From assembly GCA_965221075.1 (NCBI GenBank), contig OZ244865.1, positions 3,038,001-3,102,000 of the forward strand: DNA of 64,000 nucleotides, given 5' to 3'. The position numbers were made by a program, and so were the translations under genes. Of this stretch, positions 23,428-33,400 are shown piece after piece. This DNA comes from UBA2970 sp965221075 (lineage in GTDB: Bacteria; Verrucomicrobiota; Verrucomicrobiia; Limisphaerales; AAA164-E04). The stretch's first letter is position 1. Each line of letters opens with the position of its first letter. Under the pieces are notes generated by a model that worked only from the letters and a program-made list of their open reading frames with translations, ran no database searches and had not been told where the DNA came from.

Positions 23428-25739
23428 GGGTCCCGCTCCAGGACGACGCCCCGGTCGCCGAGGAAGCGGAGGTAGGACCCGAAGGCCTCCTCCACCTCGT
23501 CCCTGCCGACGCCGTAGTCCCCGATCCGGTAGCGGCGCGGAGGCATCGCCCTCCGCTCCCCGGCCCGATCCTCCAGCCAGCTCCGCATCTTCTCCACGCC
23601 TTCCAGGGGCCATCCGAACCGCGCGAAGACGCCCTCCACCGCCCCCAGCGGATCCCGGACCAGGTCCGGGTAGGCCACGTCCGCCCAGCGGTCCTCCCCT
23701 CCCGGGCGGGACTGGCGGAAGGCCGTCGCCCTGGCGAGCATCCGCCCCATGATCTCCAGCTGCTCCCTGCCCAGGGCACGGGGATCGTAGGGGCCGTTCC
23801 TGCTGCGCCGCAGGCTGTCGGCCAGGTTGAACCAGGAGCCGATGAAGGCCTCCGGCGCACGGTGGGTCTGGATGAACCGGGCCTCGGGGTAGGCATCGAC
23901 CAGGGACTCCAGCTCCATCAGGTGGAAGGGCATCTTCAGGAGCCAGGCCCCCCCGGGACTTCCGTGCCCGAAGTGGAGCATGGCCCGGCGGTGGAAGGCG
24001 TAGGCGGGCCTCAGGTCCGCCGACCGCAGCCATCGGCCGTAGTCGGGGATCCAGTGCTGCAGGTTGATCACCCAGGAATGGAAGGTCATGTCGAGGAGCG
24101 GGAAGTCCTCCTCCGGCTCCTGGAGCCCGAGGGCGTGGATACCCTCGAACACCTCCAGGAGCCGATCGGCCTCCATGAAGTCCAGGTAGCGCGCCTCCCT
24201 CCCCCGGTCCCCGGCCGGCTCCAGGAAGTCGCAGTGGCGCAGGACCCGGAACCGGCCCGAGCGCGCCATCAGGCGGTGAAGCAGGGTGGTTCCGGTGCGG
24301 TTGATGCCGACGATGAAGACCGGCCCGTCCATCTCCGCCTCCCGGATCCCGCCCGCGGCCCTCTCCCGCTTGAACAGCCGCGCCCGGGTGCGGAAGCCCC
24401 GGGTCAGGTGGTAGAAGTCGAGGCCCCGGCGCCACTCCAGGAGGGGAACCCTGGCCCGCTGCAGGGCCGCTCCCAGGGCCTCGGCCCCTTCCTGCATCCA
24501 CGGCGGGCACACCTCCTCCACGGGAACCGCCTCCCTCCTGGCCAGAGCCCGGGCGTAGCCCAGGAGGCGCTCCGCGCCGATCGAAGGCGAGGGCAGGTAC
24601 AGCGCCGGGGGATGGCGGTGGAGCCATTCCGAGGCTCGGGCCCTCAGGGTGAGATCCCCGGCCCAGTCCAGCGGCTGGAGCGCATCCTCCCCTAGGTCCC
24701 GGTCGCGCACCGGCGCTCCGTCCATGGCCTCCGGCTCCCGGGGCCAGAGGCCCCCGTACTGCTCGAGCAGAGGCCAGTCGCCCTCCTCCAGAGTCCCGTC
24801 CCCTCGGCAGGCCTCCCGGAATTCCTCCAGGGAGACCTTCCTCCATTCGAGACCCCATTCCTCCAGCCCGGCCAGGTCCGGAGCCTCGCCGCGGCAGCAG
24901 TGGTAGAGCGGGCTCCTCCGCCGGGGATTGAGCGAGACCGAGACCATGATGCGGGCCAGGTCGTCGGCCGCCTCCCCGCCGATCCTCAGGGGGTGGCCCT
25001 CGGGACGCATGCGGAGCCGGGCCATGGCCTCCAGCAGCCGGACCTTCCTGTGCTGCGCCATGACCGGACCCAGGCGGGAGGCGAAGCTCCAGGGCAGCCG
25101 GAAGACGGCCCCCGCAAGCCCCGCCTCGTGGGCCGCCTTCAGGGCCATTTCCGACACCAGGTGGATCCAGGAGGAGCCCGCGCGCTCCAGGGGGAGCCAC
25201 CGCCGCATGGCGGACGCTTCGGGCCGCTCTCCGCTCTCGATGCGGCTCTCCCGGAAAGAGCCGGAAAAGCCGCAGCAGTAGGCGGGATGGACTTCCATGG
25301 ACGAGGCGAGGAAAACCGGCCCGGGTTCCGGCCCCGTGGCCAGCTCCAGAATCCTTCCCAGCATCCCCAGCGCCGGATCCCCCGGACGGTAGCGGCCCCC
25401 GAACTGCCTCAGCCCCGCCAGATGGTAGAACGCGTCGATCCGGGCGGGCCGCTCCGGATCCCAGCGGCGGACGCGGGGCTCCCAGGACTCCTGCCAGAGA
25501 TCCACGCTGGCGAGAGCCCGGCGGCCGTCGCCCCCCCAGCAGTGCACCTCGGCGCGGGGAAGAGCCCGAAGCAGCTCCCGCAGGACGAACCGGCCCACAA
25601 AGCCGTCGGCACCCGTCAGCAGGACATGGCGCCATTCCCCGCTGGGGAGCGCCGGAGCCGGGGCGCTACGCCCGATCCGGGAGAGCAGCCCCTCCAGATC
25701 GGCGCTGCAGGGACTGGGCAGCGGATCGGGCCGGTTCAC
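23424..25739 (-). CDS. Fusion of a thioester-reductase-like SDR domain and a sulfotransferase domain
   Basis: This 771-residue protein has two domains. Residues about 36-320 resemble the extended SDR of thioester-reductase (TR) domains, with NAD(P)-binding TGADGFVGR at 42-50. The usual Tyr-x-x-Ser-Lys catalytic stretch reads His193-Leu-Val-Ser-Glu197, so both Tyr and Lys appear lost. After a linker, residues about 470-740 are a sulfotransferase of the Sulfotransfer_3 type: the PAPS-binding GINRTGTTLLHR at 478-489 and the 3'-phosphate loop RFIQTHRAPEAFIGS at 621-635. The start is GTG 25739 with AAGGGGG upstream. The PPTase gene is coupled. TR next to sulfotransferase domains in polyketide termination makes a role on a carrier-bound substrate likely, but no synthase is seen. 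Confidence 0.8.
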   Translation of the reverse strand: MNRPDPLPSPCSADLEGLLSRIGRSAPAPALPSGEWRHVLLTGADGFVGRFVLRELLRALPRAEVHCWGGDGRRALASVDLWQESWEPRVRRWDPERPARIDAFYHLAGLRQFGGRYRPGDPALGMLGRILELATGPEPGPVFLASSMEVHPAYCCGFSGSFRESRIESGERPEASAMRRWLPLERAGSSWIHLVSEMALKAAHEAGLAGAVFRLPWSFASRLGPVMAQHRKVRLLEAMARLRMRPEGHPLRIGGEAADDLARIMVSVSLNPRRRSPLYHCCRGEAPDLAGLEEWGLEWRKVSLEEFREACRGDGTLEEGDWPLLEQYGGLWPREPEAMDGAPVRDRDLGEDALQPLDWAGDLTLRARASEWLHRHPPALYLPSPSIGAERLLGYARALARREAVPVEEVCPPWMQEGAEALGAALQRARVPLLEWRRGLDFYHLTRGFRTRARLFKRERAAGGIREAEMDGPVFIVGINRTGTTLLHRLMARSGRFRVLRHCDFLEPAGDRGREARYLDFMEADRLLEVFEGIHALGLQEPEEDFPLLDMTFHSWVINLQHWIPDYGRWLRSADLRPAYAFHRRAMLHFGHGSPGGAWLLKMPFHLMELESLVDAYPEARFIQTHRAPEAFIGSWFNLADSLRRSRNGPYDPRALGREQLEIMGRMLARATAFRQSRPGGEDRWADVAYPDLVRDPLGAVEGVFARFGWPLEGVEKMRSWLEDRAGERRAMPPRRYRIGDYGVGRDEVEEAFGSYLRFLGDRGVVLERDP

Positions 25740-26459
25740 CGGACACCCCCCTTCCCCCGGCCGGCTCCCGCTTCCCGGCTGGGGCGATCGCTTCCACGAT
25801 CCGGCCCTCCAGGAGAGGCCCGTGGCACGCCAGGCTCCCCGATCTCCCCCGCCGGGATCCGCCGGGGCCTCAGGATGGGACGGAGCAGGAACGGAACCGG
25901 GAACGGGCCGGGCATCCGGCGATCCTATCTCCAAAGACCCCGACGGGACAGGCTGCACGTCGGCCCCTCCGGGGCGCTGTCCATGCGCCACCGCGATCCT
26001 GGCTCTTCCGGCTCCCGGCGCCCGGGCCTCGTCCAGCAGGCATCGCCGCCTGACGCTTCCCGATCGGCCCGCCCCCCGGGCGGCGAAGGCTCTCCTGGTC
26101 CCGATCCACGTAGCCCTCGCAATGGGGAGGATCCGGTTCCGGGGAGAGGACCGGAAGCTCGAGAACGGATCCTGGAGCGGCCGTGATCGGGGCTTCCCAG
26201 GCGCAGCGCAGGCGAAGAAGCCATCCACGCCGTCCTCGATCCTGGCGGTACGGCGGAAGTCGGCATGTCCGCACCGGCGAGCTGGCGACAGGGTGTCGAG
26301 CCGCCGCTGTTTCGGCATTGGGAGAAAGGGGCTGTCATGCGGGACCAGCCGGAAGGCGAGGAGCCTGTCGTGCGGCATGCGGCCCGGGCATCCGCGTCGG
26401 CGATTGGATTGACAAATTGGGGGATTGCTCCAAGGATCCGGCGACCGCCCGATGCTCCC
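25740..26459. other. Long region without a recognised gene
   Basis: About 720 bases upstream of the fusion gene hold no convincing coding sequence. Both strands have open frames, but the translations are Arg/Pro/Ser-rich or show no family features; the extended minus-strand frame to 26378 is not conserved-looking upstream of GTG 25739. Decayed genes are possible. No tRNA, array or clear repeat is seen. Confidence 0.4.
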
Positions 26460-26705
26460 ATGCCCAAGGCCCTTCTCATCCTAGGCTACGCCCTGGTCGC
26501 CCTGGGCGTTGTGGTCCTGGGCCTCTACCTGGCCAGGCATATTCCCTTCCTGGACATCTTCTGGACGTTCATCGTCGCCATCCCCTGGCCCCTCCGCCTG
26601 GCCCTGGGAGCGGCGGCGCTGGGCGTCTTCCTGATATTCAGCGCCCTCATCGTGGAGAGGATCCAGAATCGGGAAGCGGACCGGAAACTCAGGGACGACA
26701 TCTGA
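26460..26705 (+). CDS. Small two-helix membrane protein
   Basis: This 81-residue protein has two hydrophobic helices (about 5-25 and 40-63) separated by a short loop with aromatic residues (PFLDIFWTF), and a charged C-terminal end (RIQNREADRKLRDDI). Its ATG is at 26460. It is 7 bases from the YbjQ-family gene and likely co-transcribed with it. YbjQ-type heavy-metal-binding proteins often neighbour small membrane proteins, so the pair may work at the envelope; I cannot assign a function from sequence alone. Confidence 0.65.
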   Translation: MPKALLILGYALVALGVVVLGLYLARHIPFLDIFWTFIVAIPWPLRLALGAAALGVFLIFSALIVERIQNREADRKLRDDI

Positions 26706-26712
26706 TACCAGC

Positions 26713-27033
26713 ATGATCATCGTCAGCTCCGACCATCTCGAAGGCCACCGGATCACCCAGTACCTGGGAATCGTCCGCGGCAACACTGTACGTGCCAAGC
26801 ACATCGGCAGGGACATGTTCGCTAACCTGCGCAGCATCGTGGGAGGGGAGATCAAGGGCTACACCGAACTGCTCATGGAATCCCGCAACCAGGCCCTGCA
26901 GCGCATGGAGGAGCACGCGCAGAAGCTCGGCGCCGACGCCATCATCAACGTCCGCATTATGACCTCCCAGGTCATGCAGGGAGCCTCCGAGCTGCTGGTC
27001 TACGGAACCGCGGTGACGATCGAGAGGATCTAG
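26713..27033 (+). CDS. YbjQ/UPF0145 family protein
   Basis: This 106-residue protein matches the YbjQ family (UPF0145, sometimes described as a putative heavy-metal-binding domain): IIVSSDHLEG near the N-terminus, YLGIVRGNTVRAKHIGRDMFANLRSIVGGE and the C-terminal ADAIINVRIMTSQVMQGASELLVYGTAV. There is no signal peptide and no membrane segment. It is a short, usually oligomeric cytoplasmic protein of unresolved function. It follows the small membrane protein gene by 7 bases and appears to be the last gene of that transcript. Confidence 0.88.
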   Translation: MIIVSSDHLEGHRITQYLGIVRGNTVRAKHIGRDMFANLRSIVGGEIKGYTELLMESRNQALQRMEEHAQKLGADAIINVRIMTSQVMQGASELLVYGTAVTIERI

Positions 27034-27493
27034 CGGCCCGGCCGCCCCGTGAATGCGCCAAGCGTCCGATGGCCGGCACGCATGGCGTGGCAGCAACCGC
27101 ATGGACTTTCCCTCGGACCGGCCAGGCATCTCCGAGGCGGGCAGCTGCCGGCGCATTCATGCGGAGATGGACGCTTGCCCCAGGCCCGGATCCTCGGCGA
27201 ACTGATCGGGGACCGTTCCCCCCGGTCCGAACGGCCAGTCAGGCCAGCTCCTGGCCGAGTGCGTTTCCCGGATCGGAGCGATCCGCCCCCTGGTCGAGGC
27301 CTGCACCGGATGCGCCACACGCCCGACATCTCGAAGGGGAGCCTTTGAAGCTCCGGATGCGGGCACGCGGAGGCATCCAGCGAGGCGGCAGCTGGCTGGA
27401 GACCGGTGGCGCTGGCTGTCTTCGAGAAAATGCCGCGCTAAACGCCACGCCGTGCGTTGGATCCCCCCGGAAACACGTTGGGCAGGAGTCGAC
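27034..27493. other. Intergenic region with inverted 9-mers, no gene recognised
   Basis: About 460 bases between ybjQ and the XRE regulator hold no recognised gene. Two 9-base inverted pairs are visible (GAATGCGCC at 27051 with GGCGCATTC at 27150; CAAGCGTCC at 27059 with GGACGCTTG at 27169). They are not nested as one simple hairpin. A toxin partner for the following XRE gene was sought here and not found. Confidence 0.4.
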
Positions 27494-27778
27494 ATGACGA
27501 AGCTGAAGGACCTGAAGAAGCGCTTGATGGAAGACCCGGAATTCCGGAAAGAGTACAAGCGCGTGGACGGGAAGTACGAGCTCGTGGAGGAGCTGGTACG
27601 CGCACGCTCGGAGGCAAGGCTGACGCAGTCGGAGCTTGCCCGGCGTCTCGGCACGACGCGGTCGGCGGTCGCCAGTCTGGAAGGCGGCCTGGAGCCGCTG
27701 TCTCTCGCGGCCCTGCGCCGCTACGCCGAAGCGACCGGCAAGCGCCTGAAGATCAGTCTTTTGCCGGCGGACGGCTGA
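27494..27778 (+). CDS. XRE-family helix-turn-helix regulator (HigA-like)
   Basis: This 94-residue protein starts with ATG 27494, preceded by a good Shine-Dalgarno (AGGAG). The C-terminal two-thirds is an XRE/Cro-type DNA-binding domain (about 36-88): LTQSELARRLGTTRSAVASLEGG covers helices 2-3, followed by LRRYAEATGKRLKISLLP. The charged N-terminal arm (LKDLKKRLMEDPEFRKEYKR) resembles HigA/antitoxin leaders. No HigB-like toxin is recognised immediately upstream or downstream, so this could be a solitary regulator or a relic of a toxin-antitoxin pair. Confidence 0.8.
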   Translation: MTKLKDLKKRLMEDPEFRKEYKRVDGKYELVEELVRARSEARLTQSELARRLGTTRSAVASLEGGLEPLSLAALRRYAEATGKRLKISLLPADG

Positions 27779-28015
27779 GGATCGGCCGCCTGGAAAGGGG
27801 CAGGCCGCCTTGGCCTTGCGGCGCTCGCCATGAGGCCGCCTCATGTTCCGAAGAGGCTGGATGGCGCCGATCCTTCCGGGAAAAGCGCGGGACGGCAGTC
27901 CCGGTTGACCGAGGCCGACGGGAATGAGCAAGCCGCCTGGGTTCCGGGCTCCAGGCTCCGGACAGCCTGGATCAGGATCGCTGCGGATGCGGAATGCGGG
28001 AATCACTCCCCCAGG

Positions 28016-30379
28016 TCAGGCCGCGTGCCCGGGCAGCGCCTTCCTGACCGCCTCGTCGAGCCGGCCGAAGATCCCCGTGGCGGCCAGCCTATGGCGCATC
28101 CGCTTCGAGATCGCCACCTGCCCCTGGTTCCGATCCTCGGCGACCAGGCCAAGGACCGCTCTCTCCGCTTGAACTGCGAGGTCGGCGATCTCCTGGTGGA
28201 CGGCGTTTTCCGGGTCGTAGCGGGCAATGGGGATCTTCCTCCACGGATTCTTGTGGAAATGGCGCCCGCTGGTCCTGGACTCGGCAAAGGCGGCGCCGAG
28301 GGAAGGGGCATTGAGGATGCCCACCAGGTAGGCCGCCTCCTGGGCAGTCGCTAACGGCAGATAGTAGAGAGTGCTGTCGAGGACGGCCTGGCCCGGAACC
28401 ATCCGGGCCGCCCGCATGATGTCCCCCGAACTGGGATGCACGACCAGCGTCCGGCCCCTGCCCTTCAGGCCCAGCTGGAACGACAGGGCCCGTCCGTAGT
28501 CGATCCGCCCCAGGAGCGTTCCAGGGGTGTGGCGTCCCTTGCCCCTGTGCTCCCGATAGATCGCCTCCCATCGCTGCCACGACTGGGAGGCCTTGGAGGG
28601 ATCCTCGAGCAGGCGCATGCCGTCCTCGGCCAGGGGAATGACGGCCCTGGGCAGCTCCCCGGCGATGGCGAAGGGGTGCAGGTTCTCCGAAGCCAGCAGG
28701 CTGCGCAGCCACCATTCGGGGAACTCGCCCGTCTGCTCCCCGATCCCGGACCAGGGACGCTTCCGGGAGAGGGCGGTCGTCGCCTGCAGGTGGCCATGCT
28801 TCCTGCCAGGAAGCGCGATCCTGGCCACGGAGAGGACCTTGGGGGTGATGGTGGCTCCCTGACGGAAGAGGGGCTCTCCGCCGGGATCGCAGTAGCCGGA
28901 CGCCTCGACGGGGAGGGATCGGGCCGCGGGCCGGATGTCGAGCAGCCGCAGCGCCTCCTCGCAGGTCGCGCCGGCCTGCGGACGCCCGTTTCCCGCGCTG
29001 GCGCGCAGCTCCCGGGCCCCTCCCCCGGCCAGGCCGGCCGAAGGCCGGCATTCGAACAGGACGCAGGACCTCCGGGCGTCCCCGCCCCCGAAGGGCTGGA
29101 CATCCTCCAGATCCAGGCTCTGGGCCAGGATCTCCCCGTGCCACTTCCGGAACCTGTCCCAGCCCTGGGACCGGATCGCCGCCTTCTTGACCAGCCATGC
29201 GGCCGGATCGCTCCGGGGAGAGGCCAGGTAGAGCTCCCGGCAGCGCTTGACGAACAGCTGCGCGATATCCAGATGGGGAGCCGCCTTGCCCCCGGCCCAG
29301 ACCCGTGCCTCCTCCCGGGAGAAGAGCTCCAGCTCCTGCTTGCGCTCCTCCGCCTGGATTCCCGAGAGGGTGAGCCAGGGAGGATTGGCCACGATGCGGT
29401 CGACCTTCCGGTCCGCCAGGCTCCGGACCAGGCCGGCCTCCCGGATGTCCGAGGAGGGCCGATGCGCTCCCGATCCGGATCCGCCATCGGCAAGCCGGAT
29501 GAGAGGGGCGTCCCCGTGCCGGACCATCAGCGAGTCCCCCTGGCAGACCCGGATGGCCGCTCTCCCACCTGGCGGTTCGGCCGGCAGCGCCCTCATGACG
29601 GTGGCTCTGGCCATCGCTGCGGCTACCGGGTGGATATCGATCCCGCTGACCAGGCGGGCCGCTACCATGGCCTGTTCCGGAGGATCCAGCTTCTGCCTCC
29701 CGAGGGACCTGGACCCGAGAATCCGCCTGGCGGCGTGGTAGAGGAATGTTCCCGATCCGCATGCGGGGTCGAGCACGCCCACTCCCCGCAGCGCACCGGG
29801 ATCGCTGTCGGCACCGAGGGCCGCGCCAACGGCCTCGTCGCACCACTCGTCGTCCAGGACCTCCTCCACCATTAGCTCGGCCAGCCAGTCCGGAGTGTAG
29901 AATTCCCCGAAGTCCCTGCGGTCGCTCTCGCCCACGAATGCCTCGTAGAGCGGCCTGAGCACATCGCCGGGGCGGCTTCTCCAATCGTGGCCGTGGACCA
30001 GGTCCAGGAACTGCCTCGCCCATCTCCTCCCTGGTCCCGCCTCCAGCACCCAAGACTCGAAGCCTCCCTCCAGAAGCCGTTCCGGATCGGGCCGCTGGCC
30101 GGGGCGGGCCAGGGTGTGGATCACCCCCTGTGCCAGGACAACCAGGAACGAATGAGAGACGAAGAGGCGATGCTGGGCCGCCTGGTCCCCGGGCTCCATG
30201 CTCGCGGACCGGATCATCCGCAGCCAGAGCTCCCGCCTTGCGCCGATGTCCCTCTCCCGCCGTGCCTGCAGGGCCTCGTGGACGGCCTGGAGCCGGCCGA
30301 GCCAAGGAGCGAGCAGCTCCCGGCAGTCGCCGGGGATCCGCTGCCCGGCCGCCTGGTCCCCTTCGAGGATCGAGCTCAA
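28016..30379 (-). CDS. Type IIG-like adenine-specific DNA methyltransferase, nuclease-less paralogue
   Basis: This 787-residue protein belongs to the Eco57I-type N6-adenine methyltransferases. The SAM-binding motif is DPACGSGTF (204-212), the catalytic NPPW is at 332-335 and the target-recognition region follows. It is a close paralogue of the gene at 30413-33463 but lacks the first about 162 residues there, which hold the presumed nuclease domain. It also lacks about 67 residues between the SAM motif and NPPW. It starts with TTG 30379, 33 bases after the upstream paralogue, with only a weak GGA before it. It may act as a methylation-only copy, or be inactive. Expected target modification: adenine. 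Confidence 0.85.
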   Translation of the reverse strand: MSSILEGDQAAGQRIPGDCRELLAPWLGRLQAVHEALQARRERDIGARRELWLRMIRSASMEPGDQAAQHRLFVSHSFLVVLAQGVIHTLARPGQRPDPERLLEGGFESWVLEAGPGRRWARQFLDLVHGHDWRSRPGDVLRPLYEAFVGESDRRDFGEFYTPDWLAELMVEEVLDDEWCDEAVGAALGADSDPGALRGVGVLDPACGSGTFLYHAARRILGSRSLGRQKLDPPEQAMVAARLVSGIDIHPVAAAMARATVMRALPAEPPGGRAAIRVCQGDSLMVRHGDAPLIRLADGGSGSGAHRPSSDIREAGLVRSLADRKVDRIVANPPWLTLSGIQAEERKQELELFSREEARVWAGGKAAPHLDIAQLFVKRCRELYLASPRSDPAAWLVKKAAIRSQGWDRFRKWHGEILAQSLDLEDVQPFGGGDARRSCVLFECRPSAGLAGGGARELRASAGNGRPQAGATCEEALRLLDIRPAARSLPVEASGYCDPGGEPLFRQGATITPKVLSVARIALPGRKHGHLQATTALSRKRPWSGIGEQTGEFPEWWLRSLLASENLHPFAIAGELPRAVIPLAEDGMRLLEDPSKASQSWQRWEAIYREHRGKGRHTPGTLLGRIDYGRALSFQLGLKGRGRTLVVHPSSGDIMRAARMVPGQAVLDSTLYYLPLATAQEAAYLVGILNAPSLGAAFAESRTSGRHFHKNPWRKIPIARYDPENAVHQEIADLAVQAERAVLGLVAEDRNQGQVAISKRMRHRLAATGIFGRLDEAVRKALPGHAA

Positions 30380-30412
30380 GCTTCCGGGAACGGGAAGGCC
30401 CCCTGCCGCCGG

Positions 30413-33400
30413 TCAGGCCGCATGGCGGGGCAGCGCCTGGCCGGCCGCCTTGTCCAGGCGATCGAGGATCCCCTTGCTGGCCAGGACCCGGCGCATGCCC
30501 TTGGAGATCGCCACCTGCCCCTGGCTCCGATCCTCGTCGACCAGGCCAAGGACCGCTCTCTCCGCCTGAACTGCCAGGTCGGCGATCTCCTGGTGGACGG
30601 CGTTTTCCGGGTCGTAGCGGGCAATGGGGATCTTCCTCCAGGGATTCTTGTGGAAATCCCGGCCGCTGGTCCTCGACTCGGCGAAGGCGGCGTTGAGGGA
30701 GGGGGCATTGAGAATGCCCGCCAGGTAGGCCGCCTCCCGGGCCGTCGCCGCCTGCAGGTAGTAGATCTTGCTGTCCAGGACGGCCTGGCCCGGGACCATC
30801 CGGGCCGCCCGCATGATGTCTCCCGAACTGGGATGCACGACCAGCGTCCGGCCCCTGCCCTTCAGGCCCAGCTGAAGGGTCAGGGCCCGTCCGTAGTCCA
30901 TCCGCCCCAACAGCGTTCCAGGCGTGTGGCGTCCCTTGCCCCTGTGTTCCCGATAGATCTCCTCCCAGCGCTGCCAAGCCTGGGAGGCCTTCGAGGGATC
31001 CTTGAGCAGGCGAAGGCCGTCCTCGGCCAGGGGAAGGACGGCCCGGGGCAGCTCCCCGGCGATGGCGAAGGGGTACAGGTTCCCCGAACTCAGCAGGCTG
31101 CGCAGCCACCATTCGGGAAACTCGCCCGTCTGCTCCCTGATCCCGGACCAGGGCCGCTTCCGGGAAAGGGCGGTCTTCACCTGCAGGTGATCATGCTTGC
31201 TGCCAGGCAGCACGATCCCGGCCACGGTCAGCACCTTGGGGGTGATGGTGGCTCCCTGCCGGAACAGGGGCTCTCCGCCGGGATCGCAGTAGCCGGACGC
31301 CTCGACGGGGAAGGATCGGGCCGCGGGCCGGATGTCGAGCAGCCGCAGCGCCTCCTCGCAGGTCGCGCCGGCCCGGGGACGCCCGTCCCCCGCCATGGCG
31401 CGCAGCTCCCGGGCCTCCCCTTCGGCCAGGCCGGCCGAAGGCCGGCATTCGAACAGGACGCAGGATCTCCGGGCGTCACCGCCCCCGAAGGGCTGGGCCT
31501 CCTCCAGATCCAGGCTCTGGGCCAGGATCCCCTCGTGCCACTTCCGGAACCTGTCCCAGCCCTGGGACCGGATCGCCGCCTTCTTGACCAGCCATGCGGC
31601 CGGATCGGTCCGGGGAGAGGCCAGGTAGAGCTCCCGGCAGCGCTTGACGAACAGCTGCGCGATATCCAGATGGGGAGCCACCCTGCCCCCGGCCCAGACC
31701 CGGACCTGCTCCCTGGAGAACTGCTCCAGCGCCTGCTTGCGCTCCTTAGACTGGATGCCGGAGAGAGTCAGCCAGGGAGGATTGGCCACGATGCGGTCGA
31801 CCTTCCGGGACTCCAGGCGGAAGGGCCCCGTGGTGTTGACGATGTACCAGACCCAGACCGAATTGCCTTCGGTCCGGACTATATCGGCGAACTGCCTGCG
31901 GGCATCTTCCAGGCCTGCCCGATCCTTTTCCGGAACGCAGTCGCGAACGTCTTCGGGCAGGGGATGTCCATCGACGGCCGACTCCACGATGCGGCGCAGC
32001 AGATCGGCGAACTCCTGGTGATCCACCAGAGATCCGGGAAGAATCGCTTCCTGGCCCTGCGGAGTCTCGAAGAGGATGCTTCCGTTCACCGGCTGGAACA
32101 GGGTGTTGTCCCTGGACCGGAGCAGAAGCGAGTCCCCCTGGTAGATCTGGATGGCCGCCTTTCCGCCAGGAGGCTCGGAGGGAAGGGCCCTCAGGACGGT
32201 GGCCCGGGCGATCACCCCGGCAACCGGATGGACATCGATTCCGTTGACCAGCCGGGCCGCGACCTTGGCCTGGGCCACCCGATCCAGGTTCTGCCGCCTG
32301 AGCGCGCTCGAACCGAGGATCCGCCGCACGGCGTGGTAGAGGAAGGTTCCCGATCCGCAGGCGGGGTCGAGCACGCCTGTTCCCCGCAGCCTTCCGGGAT
32401 CCCTGTCTGCGGCGATGGCCGCGGCCACGGCCCTCTCGCACCAGCCGTCGTCCAGGACCTGCTCTACCATGAGCTCGGCCAGCCAGTCTGGAGTGTAGAA
32501 TTCCCCGAAGTCCCTGCGCTCCTTCTCCTCCACGAATTCCTCGTAGAGAGGCCTGAGCACATCGCCAGGACGCCTTCTCCAGTCGTAGGCGTGGACATCT
32601 TCGAGGAACTCTCCCGCCCATTGCCGCCCGATCTCCCCGGCCACCACCCACGAAACGAATCCTCCCTCCAGCAGGCTCTCCGGATCGGGATCCAGGCCGG
32701 GGCGGCCCAGGGTGTGGATCACTCCCTGCGCCAGAGCCACCAGGAAGGAGTGGGTGACGAAGAGGCGATCCATGGCCGATTCGTTCTCGGGCTCCAGGCT
32801 GGAGGCCCGGATCATCTGCAGCCAGAGCTCCCGCTTGGTGCGTGTCTCCCTGCTCTGCCGTCCTTGCAGACCCTCGTAGATTTCCTGGAGCTGGTCGCGC
32901 CACGGAGCGAAGAGCTTCCGGCAGTCCTCGGGGATCCATGGCTTCCCCACCTTCTTCCCTTCCAGGATCGGCTGCAGCCTCGCCAGTAGATCCAATGCGG
33001 AACTCGGCCTCAGATCCTCGTGCAGGGTCTCTTCGCGCAGTCCGCTGAGCGCGTTGTAGCGCCAGGCATGCCATACCCGTCCATCGGTGAGCACGCCCGT
33101 CCAGGGATGGCTGGATCCATCTTCGGTGGAGTGCCTGTGGATCTCCAGCTCCTCCCTGCGTTCGCTGTGGAGGTAGCGCTCCAGCTGCTGCCTGGGAGTC
33201 TCCGCCCGGACCCGGGACTGCTCCTTGTCGGGATGGTCGGCCAGGTCCATGGCCTTGGTCTCGACGAAGATGCGGCGCTGCGGAAGGTAGAGGTCGGCCG
33301 GACCGGCCGGAGTCCGGTAGGACAGGATGCTGTCGATCCCCAGGGAGTCCAGCAGGCGGCTGACATTCTGCCGTATGGCGTCCTCCGATGCGCCATGCGG

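Noticed and set aside
26183..26716. Frames in the 25.7-26.5 kb gap
   Set aside because: No conserved motifs; compositions vary between frames as expected for non-coding DNA. A decayed gene is possible but not supported.
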